From the NCBI RefSeq assembly GCF_050313795.1, contig NZ_JBNPMC010000029.1, forward strand, positions 1 through 46,308: a stretch of DNA of 46,308 nucleotides, in the 5' to 3' direction. The notes under the pieces were generated by a model. It made no database searches. It was not told where the DNA came from and saw only the letters and a list, made by a program, of their open reading frames with translations. This document shows positions 7,640 to 16,097 of the stretch, piece by piece. A program made the position numbers and the translations under genes. Positions within the stretch are counted from its first letter, which is position 1; each line of letters begins with the position of its first letter. The DNA comes from CAMBRQ01 sp945870325. Its GTDB lineage: Bacteria > Bacillota > Clostridia > Lachnospirales > Lachnospiraceae.

Positions 7640-8082
7640 CCGTTTCCCCCTCCTGCCAACAAACTGAATAAGTAACCAACTGTCAGAAATGGATAAAACG
7701 GAATGACCGATTTCCTACACCTTCTTTTTCTTACCATGCAGATCATAGAAGCAATAGCAAGTGTAAAGAACGCCACTGCAAGTACTTCTATCAAATCCCA
7801 GATTCCAAGATAGATTCCAAGAATCAAAATCGCCCAACTATCTCCATATCCCATACTTTCGCGGGTCACTCTGCTAAATACGAGAAACAATACGCCAAGC
7901 CCTGCTCCGCCTGCCGCCAGCCAGATATCCGCCTTTCCTATTGCAAATTGATATATCACCACCGCCAGATTCACCAACATTAGAATATCAATCGGTATCT
8001 TACGAAAATGAACATCCACAATAGATAAACTCACCAATAGTCCCATACATATCATCTGACTTATCTTCCACATCTGGAACAT
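7636..8082 (-). CDS. A24 family prepilin peptidase (TadV/CpaA type)
   Basis: A 148-residue polytopic membrane aspartyl protease without the methylase domain, as expected for TadV/CpaA. The two catalytic aspartates are in SIVDVHFRKIP (D23) and MGYGDSW, the conserved GxGD motif. It cleaves the leader of the Flp pilin and the TadE-type proteins. The start overlaps the end of the preceding gene by 22 bp; GGAAAGGGGGC lies just before the chosen ATG. Confidence 0.88.
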   Translation of the reverse strand: MFQMWKISQMICMGLLVSLSIVDVHFRKIPIDILMLVNLAVVIYQFAIGKADIWLAAGGAGLGVLFLVFSRVTRESMGYGDSWAILILGIYLGIWDLIEVLAVAFFTLAIASMICMVRKRRCRKSVIPFYPFLTVGYLFSLLAGGGNG

Positions 8083-8867
8083 GCCCCCTTTCCAATAACT
8101 TCTGACAAAGGAACTGCGTATATCGTCCTTTTTAATCCGCTACAGGATAACGAACTATGATATCGGTCTCCGGTATCCGTAAGATATACACTGCCACCTA
8201 CATTCCTCATACAATGTTCACACGGGTAATATTTACCGCCACCTACATTACGCAAGGAACTTAACTCTGATGCAGCCACCATGCGAATCGACAGATCCAG
8301 ATGGGTACACTGATAGTCCTTGTGATAGACCAGCCCTGTCTCTGTGATATACACTGTTGTATTATCATTCATTTCGAATCCAGCCTTCTCATACCCAGTC
8401 CATGCCTTAATTCGCATCTTCTCCTGATACTCTATCGGCTGTATCCTGAACATCGGAATCGGCAGACGCACCTTATACGTCACTACCAGTTCTCCAATCC
8501 CTGTCTTCGCAGACATTCTTGAACGATTGCAACTAATGCCTCCACTTCCGCCAATTACAATGCTCCTCTCAAGTCTTTCCGGTCCAACCGCATGAATCAC
8601 ATCACTTTCTATATGAGACGGTATGACAACTGTTACCACAGAAGCATCTTTTGCAGCCTGTTTTCCTGCATACTGTAATCCTGATCGGATGGATGTCTGG
8701 ATTGCCATCATCTCCATTAGATATAAAAGACTTACTACTGCCAGGAAAAAGATTGGCACTGCCATTGCTGCCTCCACAGTTATGCTTCCTTTTTTAGAGG
8801 CGGATACAGATGCCCTTCCGGTAATGATAGAATAGATAGATTGTGAGGGGAGTATTTTCCTATTCAT
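8061..8867 (-). CDS. TadE-like pilus protein with C-terminal Cys/His repeat domain
   Basis: A 268-residue protein. Residues 28-50 form a pseudopilin helix (GSITVEAAMAVPIFFLAVVS, conserved Glu present). The middle resembles TadE/TadG. From about residue 170 the tail carries two copies of a module: VYITETGLVYHKDYQC followed by YPCEHC, then VYLTDTGDRYHSSLSC followed by ACSRC. Each has one His and three Cys suited to binding a metal ion, like the small Cys modules found at the C-termini of some secreted Firmicute proteins. The tail is predicted to lie outside the cell. Its function is unknown. Confidence 0.75.
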   Translation of the reverse strand: MNRKILPSQSIYSIITGRASVSASKKGSITVEAAMAVPIFFLAVVSLLYLMEMMAIQTSIRSGLQYAGKQAAKDASVVTVVIPSHIESDVIHAVGPERLERSIVIGGSGGISCNRSRMSAKTGIGELVVTYKVRLPIPMFRIQPIEYQEKMRIKAWTGYEKAGFEMNDNTTVYITETGLVYHKDYQCTHLDLSIRMVAASELSSLRNVGGGKYYPCEHCMRNVGGSVYLTDTGDRYHSSLSCSGLKRTIYAVPLSEVIGKGACSRCGR

Positions 8868-8973
8868 GGTACGAATCCTTCTCCTTTCTTTTTATTTTTT
8901 ATATAATCTGTTTTCCTTGGATTTCGTTCGGAAGCCCGAAAGGGCATCTGTATCCGTCTCTTTTTTATTCTTC

Positions 8974-10347
8974 TTATTGATAACCGTAGTATGTCTTATA
9001 CTGATATGTAATTCCTCTTCTTAACTTGCAAGTCGTCTTAATCTCCATCCTGTTGATACACTGATCTGCATGAAAATACGGCTGTCCATAAATCTTACGC
9101 ATATTCTGCTCGATCATCCCAATTGCCCGAAGGGCAATCGTGTTCTTTTGACCCAGAAACAGTAAAATACGCAGATACTCCTGATAAGCAAGTCCGTCTG
9201 AGATGTCCTGCCCGTCATTATGATCTTCTTCTGTTCCCAGAGTAAGAAGACCGGACAACTGTAACTGCCAACTCTCCTTTGATTTCACCAACGGCACCCT
9301 GTTTCCTTTTAACAATGAACGGATATCCATAATAGACTCACCGTATGCCCATGCCAATAGAATCCCCTGTGCCGCTGCCTCCGTAATCGCCGGAACTGCC
9401 AGGAGTGCACACAAAGTCAGCGCCATAGCCTGTGCTTCTGCCCTCATCTCTCCATCCGTCTGTATATAGGCATAATTAGGGACGAATCTTAAAAGCAGCA
9501 GTCGCTTCACCACTGCCTCCAGATTCTCCTTATCACTGCTCTTGCCCGCCAGGATATATTCCAGTTCATAATCCAAAGTACCCGTCTTCTCTGTATCAGT
9601 GAATTCGGAAAAATGTTCTAGTAAATATTCTCCGAATAATAACGTTGATAGTTTTCCGTTACCCGACGCTACATCTGAGAACTCTCCATAGCCTTCATTC
9701 CGCTCTCTTGAAGATAGCAGTTCCTGCTCCTCTACCATCTTTTCTGATATCGCGATATCTTTAGGAACAACCAAACTTAGTATGGATGAACGCTTTAACT
9801 GACCTACATGGTTAATCGGATTATCCTCATCCGGCAATTCACTTTCATTCTCTCGCAGCAGATGATTCAGATTCTCCTGCTGCTCCTGCTCTTCTCTGGA
9901 ATAACTCTCCACCCGCTCCTCTTGCTGTTCCCATACAGAAGACAACCCCAGCATGTCTTTCACCACATCCATCCCGTACTTCTGCTCCATGTAAATTGCC
10001 ACCTGATCATAGAATCCACTACAGCCTCTATCTGTAAGAAATTGTATTCGTTCTACTTTATGCTCCATATCTCCCGCACCGTAGTAGGCTAGCCTGTCCG
10101 TTAGATTCTGTTCTGCATACTGTCCGGTCTCATAACTTACTTCCAACGCAAAGATATCATATTCCTCTAACAGTTCTTTCTGATATTCTGCGAATACACA
10201 CTCCATCGCACGATTCGTATCCGCTCTTCTGTAGTTCTTCGCAATCTGTATGGATGCACTTTCCATAACGCCTCCTACAAAAGTAACCAGAAGGATAAAA
10301 ATCAGACTTAGATATACCGTCACTTCTCCTTTATAGTATCTTCTCAC
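8974..10347 (-). CDS. DUF5702 (TadG-like) pilus locus protein
   Basis: About 457 residues: one N-terminal helix (VTVYLSLIFILLVTFVGGVMESAS) and a long extracytoplasmic part, the pattern of DUF5702 proteins of Tad loci. I start it at the GTG at 10347, giving an N-terminus VRRYYKGEVTVYLS that matches relatives. The frame is open to 10527, but that upstream 180 bp is the Flp pilin gene read in another frame and its translation looks like noise. The GTG lies 5 nt after the pilin stop, so translational coupling is likely. Role: minor pilus or anchoring component by family and context. Confidence 0.75.
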   Translation of the reverse strand: MRRYYKGEVTVYLSLIFILLVTFVGGVMESASIQIAKNYRRADTNRAMECVFAEYQKELLEEYDIFALEVSYETGQYAEQNLTDRLAYYGAGDMEHKVERIQFLTDRGCSGFYDQVAIYMEQKYGMDVVKDMLGLSSVWEQQEERVESYSREEQEQQENLNHLLRENESELPDEDNPINHVGQLKRSSILSLVVPKDIAISEKMVEEQELLSSRERNEGYGEFSDVASGNGKLSTLLFGEYLLEHFSEFTDTEKTGTLDYELEYILAGKSSDKENLEAVVKRLLLLRFVPNYAYIQTDGEMRAEAQAMALTLCALLAVPAITEAAAQGILLAWAYGESIMDIRSLLKGNRVPLVKSKESWQLQLSGLLTLGTEEDHNDGQDISDGLAYQEYLRILLFLGQKNTIALRAIGMIEQNMRKIYGQPYFHADQCINRMEIKTTCKLRRGITYQYKTYYGYQ

Positions 10348-10352
10348 CGATA

Positions 10353-10529
10353 TCAGATTCCCGAACTCTCGCTGACAATCTTCTCGAAGATGCTTTGCAC
10401 CAGACTGGTTAACTGCGACTTGAATATGATAACCAGGCCAATTAGCACGACTAGAATTAATATAACCTCCACTACTCCTATTCCCTCTTCTTCTCTTAGA
10501 TTTGTAAGTGCTTGTCTTATTCTCCACAT
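10353..10529 (-). CDS. flp: Flp family type IVb pilin
   Basis: A 58-residue ORF too short for simple ORF calling. It starts MWRIRQALTNLREEEG, has a glycine followed by IGVVEVILILVVLIGLVII, and ends in a short amphipathic tail (SLVQSIFEKIVSESSGI). The E-x5-hydrophobic layout with Glu five residues after Gly is that of Flp/type IVb prepilins cleaved by A24 peptidases. AAAGGTAGG lies upstream of the ATG. It sits between TadC and DUF5702, exactly where Tad loci of this group carry their pilin. It would be the major pilus subunit. Confidence 0.85.
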   Translation of the reverse strand: MWRIRQALTNLREEEGIGVVEVILILVVLIGLVIIFKSQLTSLVQSIFEKIVSESSGI

Positions 10530-10605
10530 ACTTATTCCTACCTTTCTCTTTTATCTACTTGTCTCACCTTTTTTGTATATCCCTGTTTGCTCGTTTTGCT
10601 ATTTC

Positions 10606-11877
10606 TCATATCTGTACTGACAGAAACGCCGGTACAATTACAATCACCAATACGATCGCCAGCATCAAAAACATCGGTAACAGCAACTTCGTCCCTGCCT
10701 CTTCTCCGGCTCTTTTCGCCCTTGCTTTTCTCTCCTCAAACGCCTGAATGGATTCCAGTTTCAGTAATTGCGTCAATCCCTTCGTCCCTTTTCTTAAGTT
10801 CTGTGAAAGCAGCGCTCCGAATCTTATGTATACTTGAACGTTGCAACGCCGTCCAAAGTTCTCATAACTCTCTGCCTCGGTCACTCCACTTTCCATCTCA
10901 TAGCACGCTCCTTTCATTTCCTCGTATGCATACCGAACACCCCACATCTCCTTCCAATGTTCATAGTCTTCAACAATCTTCTTCCATGCCCGCTTAACCG
11001 TCATCCCCGCCCCAAGGAATAACGTCATCTTATTAATAATCTCCGGATAATCCAGCAGCATCTGCTGCTTCTTTTGGTTCTGTTCTTTTCCCTGATTCTG
11101 CATCTTCAAAACATACAGAAGAATGCCAATCAATACCGCCATGATAATCAGCACGATTCCCCGGCTATCCATCTTCTCATAATAAGAGACTTTCTTTCCC
11201 TGAATATATTCCGGCAATTTCACGCTCTTCTGTGTTCGATCCTGCTCCTCCTGTTTTTGAATCTTCTCTCTTACCTTTTGTCTATTCTTCTCTTCCTCGC
11301 TTAGGGTCTTTGGATAAATATTCGCCACACATTGATATAATGCCTGCTCTTCTTCATCCTCTTCGTAAGTTAGAATTGCGCTTAACTTAACCAAAGTTCC
11401 CGTTTCTTTTAGCGCATTTTCCTGTAATTCCCCGCGAATGTTCATCACATCATATCGATCCAGTTCCCAAGAAATCTCCACTGGTTCATCCGGTACTTCT
11501 GCCAGAAGGTTCAGATCACTTTCTACCCTGTCAAGACTCTCGTTATCTCCGAGTATGTATTCCTCCATCCGCCGTATCACCCGGTCGAATAATTCCTGTA
11601 CTTCTTCCGAAGAATATTGCTGTTCTGATATCTCCACTTCTACCGGAATCTTCTTTTTATTACCTTCTACTGCGACCTCTAATTCTTCTGTCCTGCTGCC
11701 TTCCCCATAACCATTTCGTTCAAGTTCACGCTGTATCTCCATAGATGAATGAACATAATCCATAAGGAGAATTAGTACTCCTGCCAGAAGCAATGCCGCA
11801 ACTACAAGAACTTTTATACTTCGATCCTTATCAGCCTTACACCAAGATAGTAAGCGCCCATATATATGACCAGACAT
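10606..11877 (-). CDS. tadC: Type II secretion F domain protein, TadC-like
   Basis: A 423-residue inner-membrane platform protein. One N-terminal span (about 23-40), a long charged cytoplasmic or external segment rich in Glu, then further spans near 242-262 and at the C-terminus (LLLPMFLMLAIVLVIVIVPAFL). The F domain lies at about 270-400 (MTLFLGAGMTVKRAWKKIVEDY). The long Glu-rich insert is more than most TadC proteins carry. The start at 11877 overlaps tadB by 64 bp; GGGGTGA lies upstream and no later in-frame ATG would keep the first span. Confidence 0.82.
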   Translation of the reverse strand: MSGHIYGRLLSWCKADKDRSIKVLVVAALLLAGVLILLMDYVHSSMEIQRELERNGYGEGSRTEELEVAVEGNKKKIPVEVEISEQQYSSEEVQELFDRVIRRMEEYILGDNESLDRVESDLNLLAEVPDEPVEISWELDRYDVMNIRGELQENALKETGTLVKLSAILTYEEDEEEQALYQCVANIYPKTLSEEEKNRQKVREKIQKQEEQDRTQKSVKLPEYIQGKKVSYYEKMDSRGIVLIIMAVLIGILLYVLKMQNQGKEQNQKKQQMLLDYPEIINKMTLFLGAGMTVKRAWKKIVEDYEHWKEMWGVRYAYEEMKGACYEMESGVTEAESYENFGRRCNVQVYIRFGALLSQNLRKGTKGLTQLLKLESIQAFEERKARAKRAGEEAGTKLLLPMFLMLAIVLVIVIVPAFLSVQI

Positions 11878-12569
11878 ACCGTCATCACCCCAATTCCCAA
11901 TACATTCCCATACAGGCTGTCCATGAATTCCGGGAAACTCAGAGACATATACCCGATAATGGCATAAGGCACTGCAGACATAACCCTGAATTCATATCTC
12001 TTAGATGCCAGTATTGTATCTATCTCCCGCTTTACATCAATCTTATCCCCAATCTGACTTACCGTATTCTGAATAATCCCAATCATGTTGCCGCCACTTT
12101 TCTTCGCCGCCGCAAACACGGTCACGAAATTCCTCACATCCTCCGTTTGCACTCTGAATGCGAATTCCTCTAAAATCTGTTCTATAGATATATGCATTCT
12201 CAACTGCCTTATAATTACCAATAATTCTCGTGAAATTCTTGCATCTGCAGGATAGATTAACTTCAACTCTGTCTGCGCTTCACGGAATGCATTCTCTACC
12301 GAATATCCCGTATTCAATGCGGCCGATACTGCCTGAATTGCTTCTTTGAATTGTATCTGGAATTCCAGTTCTTTCTTCCTTGCTTCTTCTTGTTCCATCA
12401 TCAGAAAATTCCAGATACCAATCGGAAATAACGGAAGAACCGCCCAAAAAGAACGGTAATAAAGCCATGCCGTTATAACAGTAATCCCTGCTGCCTTAAT
12501 CCATATCCATACATAGTCCTTCCTCGTTATATCCTGCTGCCAGCAGTTTCTGCTTCTGCGTAATCTCAT
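11814..12569 (-). CDS. tadB: Type II secretion F domain protein, TadB-like
   Basis: A 251-residue platform protein: two N-terminal spans, an F domain (QAVSAALNTGYSVENAFREA, about residues 85-105, and AAKKSGGNMIGII near 155) and two C-terminal spans. I choose the ATG at 12569 because GGAGGAAAG precedes it; the frame runs on to 12623 inside cpaF without a ribosome binding site. It overlaps both neighbours, consistent with a tightly coupled operon. With TadC it forms the membrane base on which the CpaF ATPase acts. Confidence 0.85.
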   Translation of the reverse strand: MRLRRSRNCWQQDITRKDYVWIWIKAAGITVITAWLYYRSFWAVLPLFPIGIWNFLMMEQEEARKKELEFQIQFKEAIQAVSAALNTGYSVENAFREAQTELKLIYPADARISRELLVIIRQLRMHISIEQILEEFAFRVQTEDVRNFVTVFAAAKKSGGNMIGIIQNTVSQIGDKIDVKREIDTILASKRYEFRVMSAVPYAIIGYMSLSFPEFMDSLYGNVLGIGVMTVCLVIYMGAYYLGVRLIRIEV

Positions 12570-13728
12570 GGACTTTCCTCCATTCCCCCTGGATCTTTCC
12601 TTCCCGTTCTCCCGTTTCCTCATATTTGTACAAAGTCTGAAGAATAATCTCGCCTTTCTGATATCCCAGAACCTCTGTGATTTCCAGTACCTTTCTGCTC
12701 TTATCCCTTAATCTTCCCAGATGTACAATGATATCAATTCCGGAAGCGATCTGCCTCTGTATCGCCGAAAGCGGCAGATCCATTCCCATAAGCACCATCG
12801 TTTCCAGCCTGCTTAACATATCTCTGGGGCTATTGGCATGACCCGTGCTAAGGCTCCCGTCATGCCCGGTGTTAAGTGCTTGCAGCATATCAATCGCCTC
12901 CGCCGAACGCACTTCTCCCACTACAATTCTATCCGGCCTCATCCGCAGGGCCGACTTAATCAGATCCCGGATCGTGACTTCTCCCGTCCCTTCCACATTG
13001 GCATTCCTTGCTTCCAGCCTCACCAGATTCGGAACATCCTGTATCTTCAGTTCTGCGTTGTCTTCTATCGTTATAATTCTCTCTGTCTTTGGTATATATT
13101 GCGATAATGCATTTAAGAAAGTGGTCTTGCCTGAACCGGTTCCTCCACTTATGAATATGTTGTATCCGGCTGCTACCAGGGTAGCAAGAAATGCCGATAC
13201 TTCATTGTTAATTGACTGCCACAAGATCAACTGTCTCATGGTAATTGCCTCTTTTGAAAATTTACGAATCGTTACAATCGGACCGTCAAGTGCGATTGGG
13301 TAGAGTACCACATTCACCCTGGAACCATCCGCAAGCCTTGCATCTACAATCGGGGATGCTTCATTCACCAGCCTGTTCGACCCTGCTACGATCTGTTGGA
13401 TCACATCCTCTAATTTCTCCTTTGATACAAACCGTTTATCCGACTGGTATATCTGACCGCCACGTTCATAGAATATATGCTGGGTTCCGTTGATCATCAC
13501 TTCCGTAATCTCATCATCCTCCAGGAATTCCTGCAGAAGATCCAATTTACGGAATGCATTAAAAAGTTCCTTTCCAAGAGCAGTCTTCTCTGCAAGAGAC
13601 ATATATTCTCTGGTCGATGCTTCCTGAAGCACGCGATAGATCAACTGTGTAAGTTCTTCATCTTCTATGTCCCTGGTCATATCCAATTCTTCCAGTATTC
13701 TGGCATGGAGCTGCTCGGAATGTATCAT
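12496..13728 (-). CDS. cpaF: Pilus assembly ATPase CpaF/TadA
   Basis: A 410-residue secretion ATPase of the VirB11/CpaF family that powers Flp pilus assembly. The N-terminal domain holds VMINGTQHIFYERGG; the Walker A motif is ISGGTGSGKTTF (about residues 193-204), followed by an Asp box (ITIEDNAEL), a Walker B region (RIVVGEVR) and the His box (SLSTGHANSP). Its ATG overlaps the TadZ stop as ATGA. Cytosolic, docking on TadB/TadC. Confidence 0.93.
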   Translation of the reverse strand: MIHSEQLHARILEELDMTRDIEDEELTQLIYRVLQEASTREYMSLAEKTALGKELFNAFRKLDLLQEFLEDDEITEVMINGTQHIFYERGGQIYQSDKRFVSKEKLEDVIQQIVAGSNRLVNEASPIVDARLADGSRVNVVLYPIALDGPIVTIRKFSKEAITMRQLILWQSINNEVSAFLATLVAAGYNIFISGGTGSGKTTFLNALSQYIPKTERIITIEDNAELKIQDVPNLVRLEARNANVEGTGEVTIRDLIKSALRMRPDRIVVGEVRSAEAIDMLQALNTGHDGSLSTGHANSPRDMLSRLETMVLMGMDLPLSAIQRQIASGIDIIVHLGRLRDKSRKVLEITEVLGYQKGEIILQTLYKYEETGEREGKIQGEWRKVHEITQKQKLLAAGYNEEGLCMDMD

Positions 13729-14642
13729 ATCTTCAACTCCTTTTTTACCATTTTCCGTCTGACATCATCGTATCCCAGAAGATGCAGTTCTTCTTCAAAT
13801 TGCAACAGTTTCGCCTTCGCCGACGCATCTTCTGCCACCGGAACATGAATCTCTGTACATATTCTAAGAAGCCCGTACACATCTCTTAATCCTTCATCGA
13901 TATCCAGAATCAGAACATCATAGATACTCTGCTCCGCAATCTGATGAATCATATCAAGCCAGTCCGCAAGTTCTACTGATTTTATATCTTCTGATACCCT
14001 GACTGGCAACAGATAATCCAATTGCCCCATATGACCGACTAACGTGGTAAGTATCATCCCCAGATTCTTACTTTCCTGCCTCGAATAATAGAGTGCATCC
14101 TCCAACGTATGCCCACCTTCTGGAAAATGTCCTCCGATACCGCCATAGATCTCCATATTCAGATACAGTGCATTATTAGATGCTGCCATCTGTTGTCCTA
14201 GTTCCAACCCATAACTTGTCTTCCCGCTCCTGTGCATAGGAGAAAATATCCCGATAATTTGCATATCCCCGGACTTTACCGTTCGGAAGAATAATTCTTC
14301 ATTTTCCCCTTTCTCACTGTATTTGCAGACAATCTCTGACAGAATCGCTTCTGCCGACTGATACCGGTATACGGTGTTCCCATCTAAACCCTCCGTCTTC
14401 TTTCCCGATTCTGTAAGAATAAATACATGCCCCGCCTGAATCCGTCTCCATTCTTCTTCCGGATAACTGCTTCCAACTAATAGAATATCTATGGGATTCT
14501 CCTGCCGGATTGCCTCCACCTGTGCCAGTCTGCTGCATACCTGTACTTGAAAAGCAAGTTCTGTTTTCTTCATCAGGAATGATGCAAACGCCGCAGCATA
14601 TCTTTCTTCCCGGTCACATATTACCAGATTCCTACTGCTCAC
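13725..14642 (-). CDS. tadZ: CpaE/TadZ-like MinD-type protein
   Basis: A 305-residue protein with an atypical receiver-like N-terminal domain (residues 1-110) and a MinD/ParA-like ATPase domain. The P loop is a deviant form, SPMHRSGKTSYG (about 135-146), and a Walker B-like strand VLILDID lies near 247. TadZ proteins localise pilus machinery to a pole. It starts at a GTG with GGAGGG upstream and is the first gene of the pilus operon, about 170 nt after the promoter. Confidence 0.8.
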   Translation of the reverse strand: MSSRNLVICDREERYAAAFASFLMKKTELAFQVQVCSRLAQVEAIRQENPIDILLVGSSYPEEEWRRIQAGHVFILTESGKKTEGLDGNTVYRYQSAEAILSEIVCKYSEKGENEELFFRTVKSGDMQIIGIFSPMHRSGKTSYGLELGQQMAASNNALYLNMEIYGGIGGHFPEGGHTLEDALYYSRQESKNLGMILTTLVGHMGQLDYLLPVRVSEDIKSVELADWLDMIHQIAEQSIYDVLILDIDEGLRDVYGLLRICTEIHVPVAEDASAKAKLLQFEEELHLLGYDDVRRKMVKKELKI

Positions 14643-14811
14643 ATAATATCCCTCCTACTTCTTACTAACTGTCAATTACTCTGTGGACTCCCTGCCGAAA
14701 CAGCCTAGAATAAATTGAAATAAAACTGAAATTACTTGAAACACTTTGAATAACATGAATCTAACAATCGAATCAATCAGATACAAGTCACTATCTGTAA
14801 CTTGTAGGACG
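14643..14811 (-). promoter_or_regulatory. 5' leader of the Tad operon
   Basis: About 165 nt between the promoter and tadZ. It contains nested inverted repeats (ACAAGT/ACTTGT and CAGATA/TATCTG near 14775-14808) immediately after the expected transcription start. They could form an mRNA hairpin or an operator. I recognise no known riboswitch class here. Confidence 0.35.
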
Positions 14812-14840
14812 ATTATAACCTTCCCCTCTCTGATTGTCCA
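14812..14840 (-). promoter_or_regulatory. Sigma-A promoter of the Tad/Flp operon
   Basis: On the minus strand TGGACA (14835-14840), a 17-bp spacer and a perfect TATAAT (14812-14817). It lies just downstream of the bofA terminator and is the only strong promoter seen before ten closely packed pilus genes. Confidence 0.7.
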
Positions 14841-14850
14841 TCCCTTTTTT

Positions 14851-14888
14851 AAAAAAAGCCAATCTTTGTGCAACCCTTACAAAAATTG
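14851..14888 (-). terminator. Terminator of bofA
   Basis: On the minus strand arms CAATTTTTGT and ACAAAGATTG (one G-U pair) close a 9-nt loop, followed by GC and seven T. It overlaps the bofA stop codon. Confidence 0.8.
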
Positions 14889-15086
14889 ATAAAAACTAAT
14901 TCCATAAAGAAGCGCAACCCCAGGAGTACCAAGGATCCCGGATGTCAATACAGTCACCGGATTCATTCCCACCTGCACAGAAATTCCTTGAGAAGACAGA
15001 AATTCGTTTACAAAAAATATCATGGCAACTCCCACAATCGCCCGGACAATAAAGTTAACTAACAGATGAGGCTTCTGCTCTGTCAT
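14877..15086 (-). CDS. bofA: BofA family sporulation membrane protein
   Basis: A 69-residue protein with two hydrophobic segments (VNFIVRAIVGVAMIFFVNEF and the C-terminal VTVLTSGILGTPGVALLYGI). The NPVTVLTSGILGTPGV segment is the BofA hallmark. In Bacillus, BofA with SpoIVFA holds the SpoIVFB protease in check and so times pro-sigma-K processing in the outer forespore membrane. The ATG at 15086 is preceded by GAGGAGGAG; a longer in-frame start at 15122 is less likely. A terminator overlaps the stop. Presence supports a spore former. Confidence 0.88.
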   Translation of the reverse strand: MTEQKPHLLVNFIVRAIVGVAMIFFVNEFLSSQGISVQVGMNPVTVLTSGILGTPGVALLYGISFYQFL

Positions 15087-15209
15087 ATCTATCTCCTCCT
15101 CAATTTCTATTTCTAATTCCATATATATCCACCCGAAAGGTATTTTATTCTCAAAATTTGCCTATACTAGAAAAAAGGGGACTTAAGTTTCTAATTACGG
15201 AGGTGAATG

Positions 15210-15446
15210 ATGCGATTATTTGAACGTAGAGATGCAGCAGAAGAAGATATCTACAAACGGCTGTCCTATGACCCTTGCGCCGACACCCTGTTAGACGAGA
15301 TTGCCCAGGCACGCCAGGATCTTGAAGATGCCTATATGAATTTCCAGAATGCATCGGATCCTGATCTTATAGACTCCTACATCTACAGCGGCAATGCAGC
15401 ATGGATGAGATATCGTTTTCTTCTGCGGCAGGCGAAAATCATCTAA
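15210..15446 (+). CDS. yaaL: YaaL-like DUF2508 protein
   Basis: A 78-residue soluble helical protein with the DUF2508 pattern (ADTLLDEIAQARQDLEDAYMNF). GGAGG precedes two consecutive ATG codons (15207 and 15210); spacing favours the second. In Firmicutes yaaL usually lies beside bofA on the same strand; here the two are divergent with about 120 bp between. Function unknown. Confidence 0.82.
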   Translation: MRLFERRDAAEEDIYKRLSYDPCADTLLDEIAQARQDLEDAYMNFQNASDPDLIDSYIYSGNAAWMRYRFLLRQAKII

Positions 15447-15480
15447 TATGAGGATGTCTTGTACAAGAATTCTCTTGTAG

Positions 15481-15529
15481 AAAAAGAGTGGGAAAGATAA
15501 CTCATTTCTAATATCTTCTCCACTCTTTC
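15481..15529. terminator. Shared terminator between yaaL and the dCMP deaminase gene
   Basis: Imperfect 16-bp arms (AAGAGTGG... and ...CCACTCTT). The minus strand continues with TTTTTCT, the plus strand with TTTCATCC, so it serves the minus-strand operon better but may act on both. Confidence 0.6.
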
Positions 15530-15578
15530 ATCCTGTTAGTTTAGCACTTATAATCTCGCAGTCTATATAGTTTTCATA

Positions 15579-16067
15579 CTACAGACGGATCGTAATCTCC
15601 CGGTTCGACCTGTGATACTGATGATAATTCACTCCCGCAGCATCAAACATTCGCATAGATGCCCGAACCGCCGTACTGTCTTCGTATTTATTACTATCGT
15701 AGATGACCTCCTTGATCCCACTCTGTATAATCGCTTTCGCACACTCATTACAAGGGAACAGGGACACATATAATTTGGCTCCCTCCAGACTTCCTCCCCG
15801 GTAATTCAGAATCGCGTTCAATTCGCTGTGTACTGTATATACATACTTTGTATCCAGCGGATCTTCTCCTTCTCTGTCCCATGGAAATTCATCATCAGAA
15901 CATCCCATTGGCAATCCATTATATCCCATTGACAGGATCTTATTGTCCTGGCTTACGATACAACATCCCACCTGAGTGTTAGGATCTTTGGAACGCATGC
16001 CGGAGAGCATTGCAACTCCCATAAAATATTCGTCCCAGTTAATATAATCCTTTCTTTTATTCCCCAT
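15579..16067 (-). CDS. dCMP deaminase family protein
   Basis: A 162-residue zinc-dependent deaminase of the ComEB/dCMP deaminase family, converting dCMP to dUMP for dTTP synthesis. The zinc site is HSELNAI (HxE, about residues 80-86) and PCNEC (about 104-108). The substrate-side motif GYNGLPMGC is typical of dCMP deaminases. It is third in an operon with sua5 and upp, 30 nt after upp. Cytosolic. Confidence 0.88.
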   Translation of the reverse strand: MGNKRKDYINWDEYFMGVAMLSGMRSKDPNTQVGCCIVSQDNKILSMGYNGLPMGCSDDEFPWDREGEDPLDTKYVYTVHSELNAILNYRGGSLEGAKLYVSLFPCNECAKAIIQSGIKEVIYDSNKYEDSTAVRASMRMFDAAGVNYHQYHRSNREITIRL

Positions 16068-16097
16068 ATGATACGCCTCCCTGGCATATGTCTCTTC

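Noticed and set aside
10348..10527. N-terminal 60 codons of the longest DUF5702 frame
   Set aside because: This stretch is the Flp pilin gene read in the wrong frame; it lacks a ribosome binding site and its composition is unlike the rest of the protein.
14676..14873. A 65-residue ORF upstream of tadZ
   Set aside because: Its TTG start lies inside the bofA terminator hairpin, it covers the Tad operon promoter, and there is no ribosome binding site.
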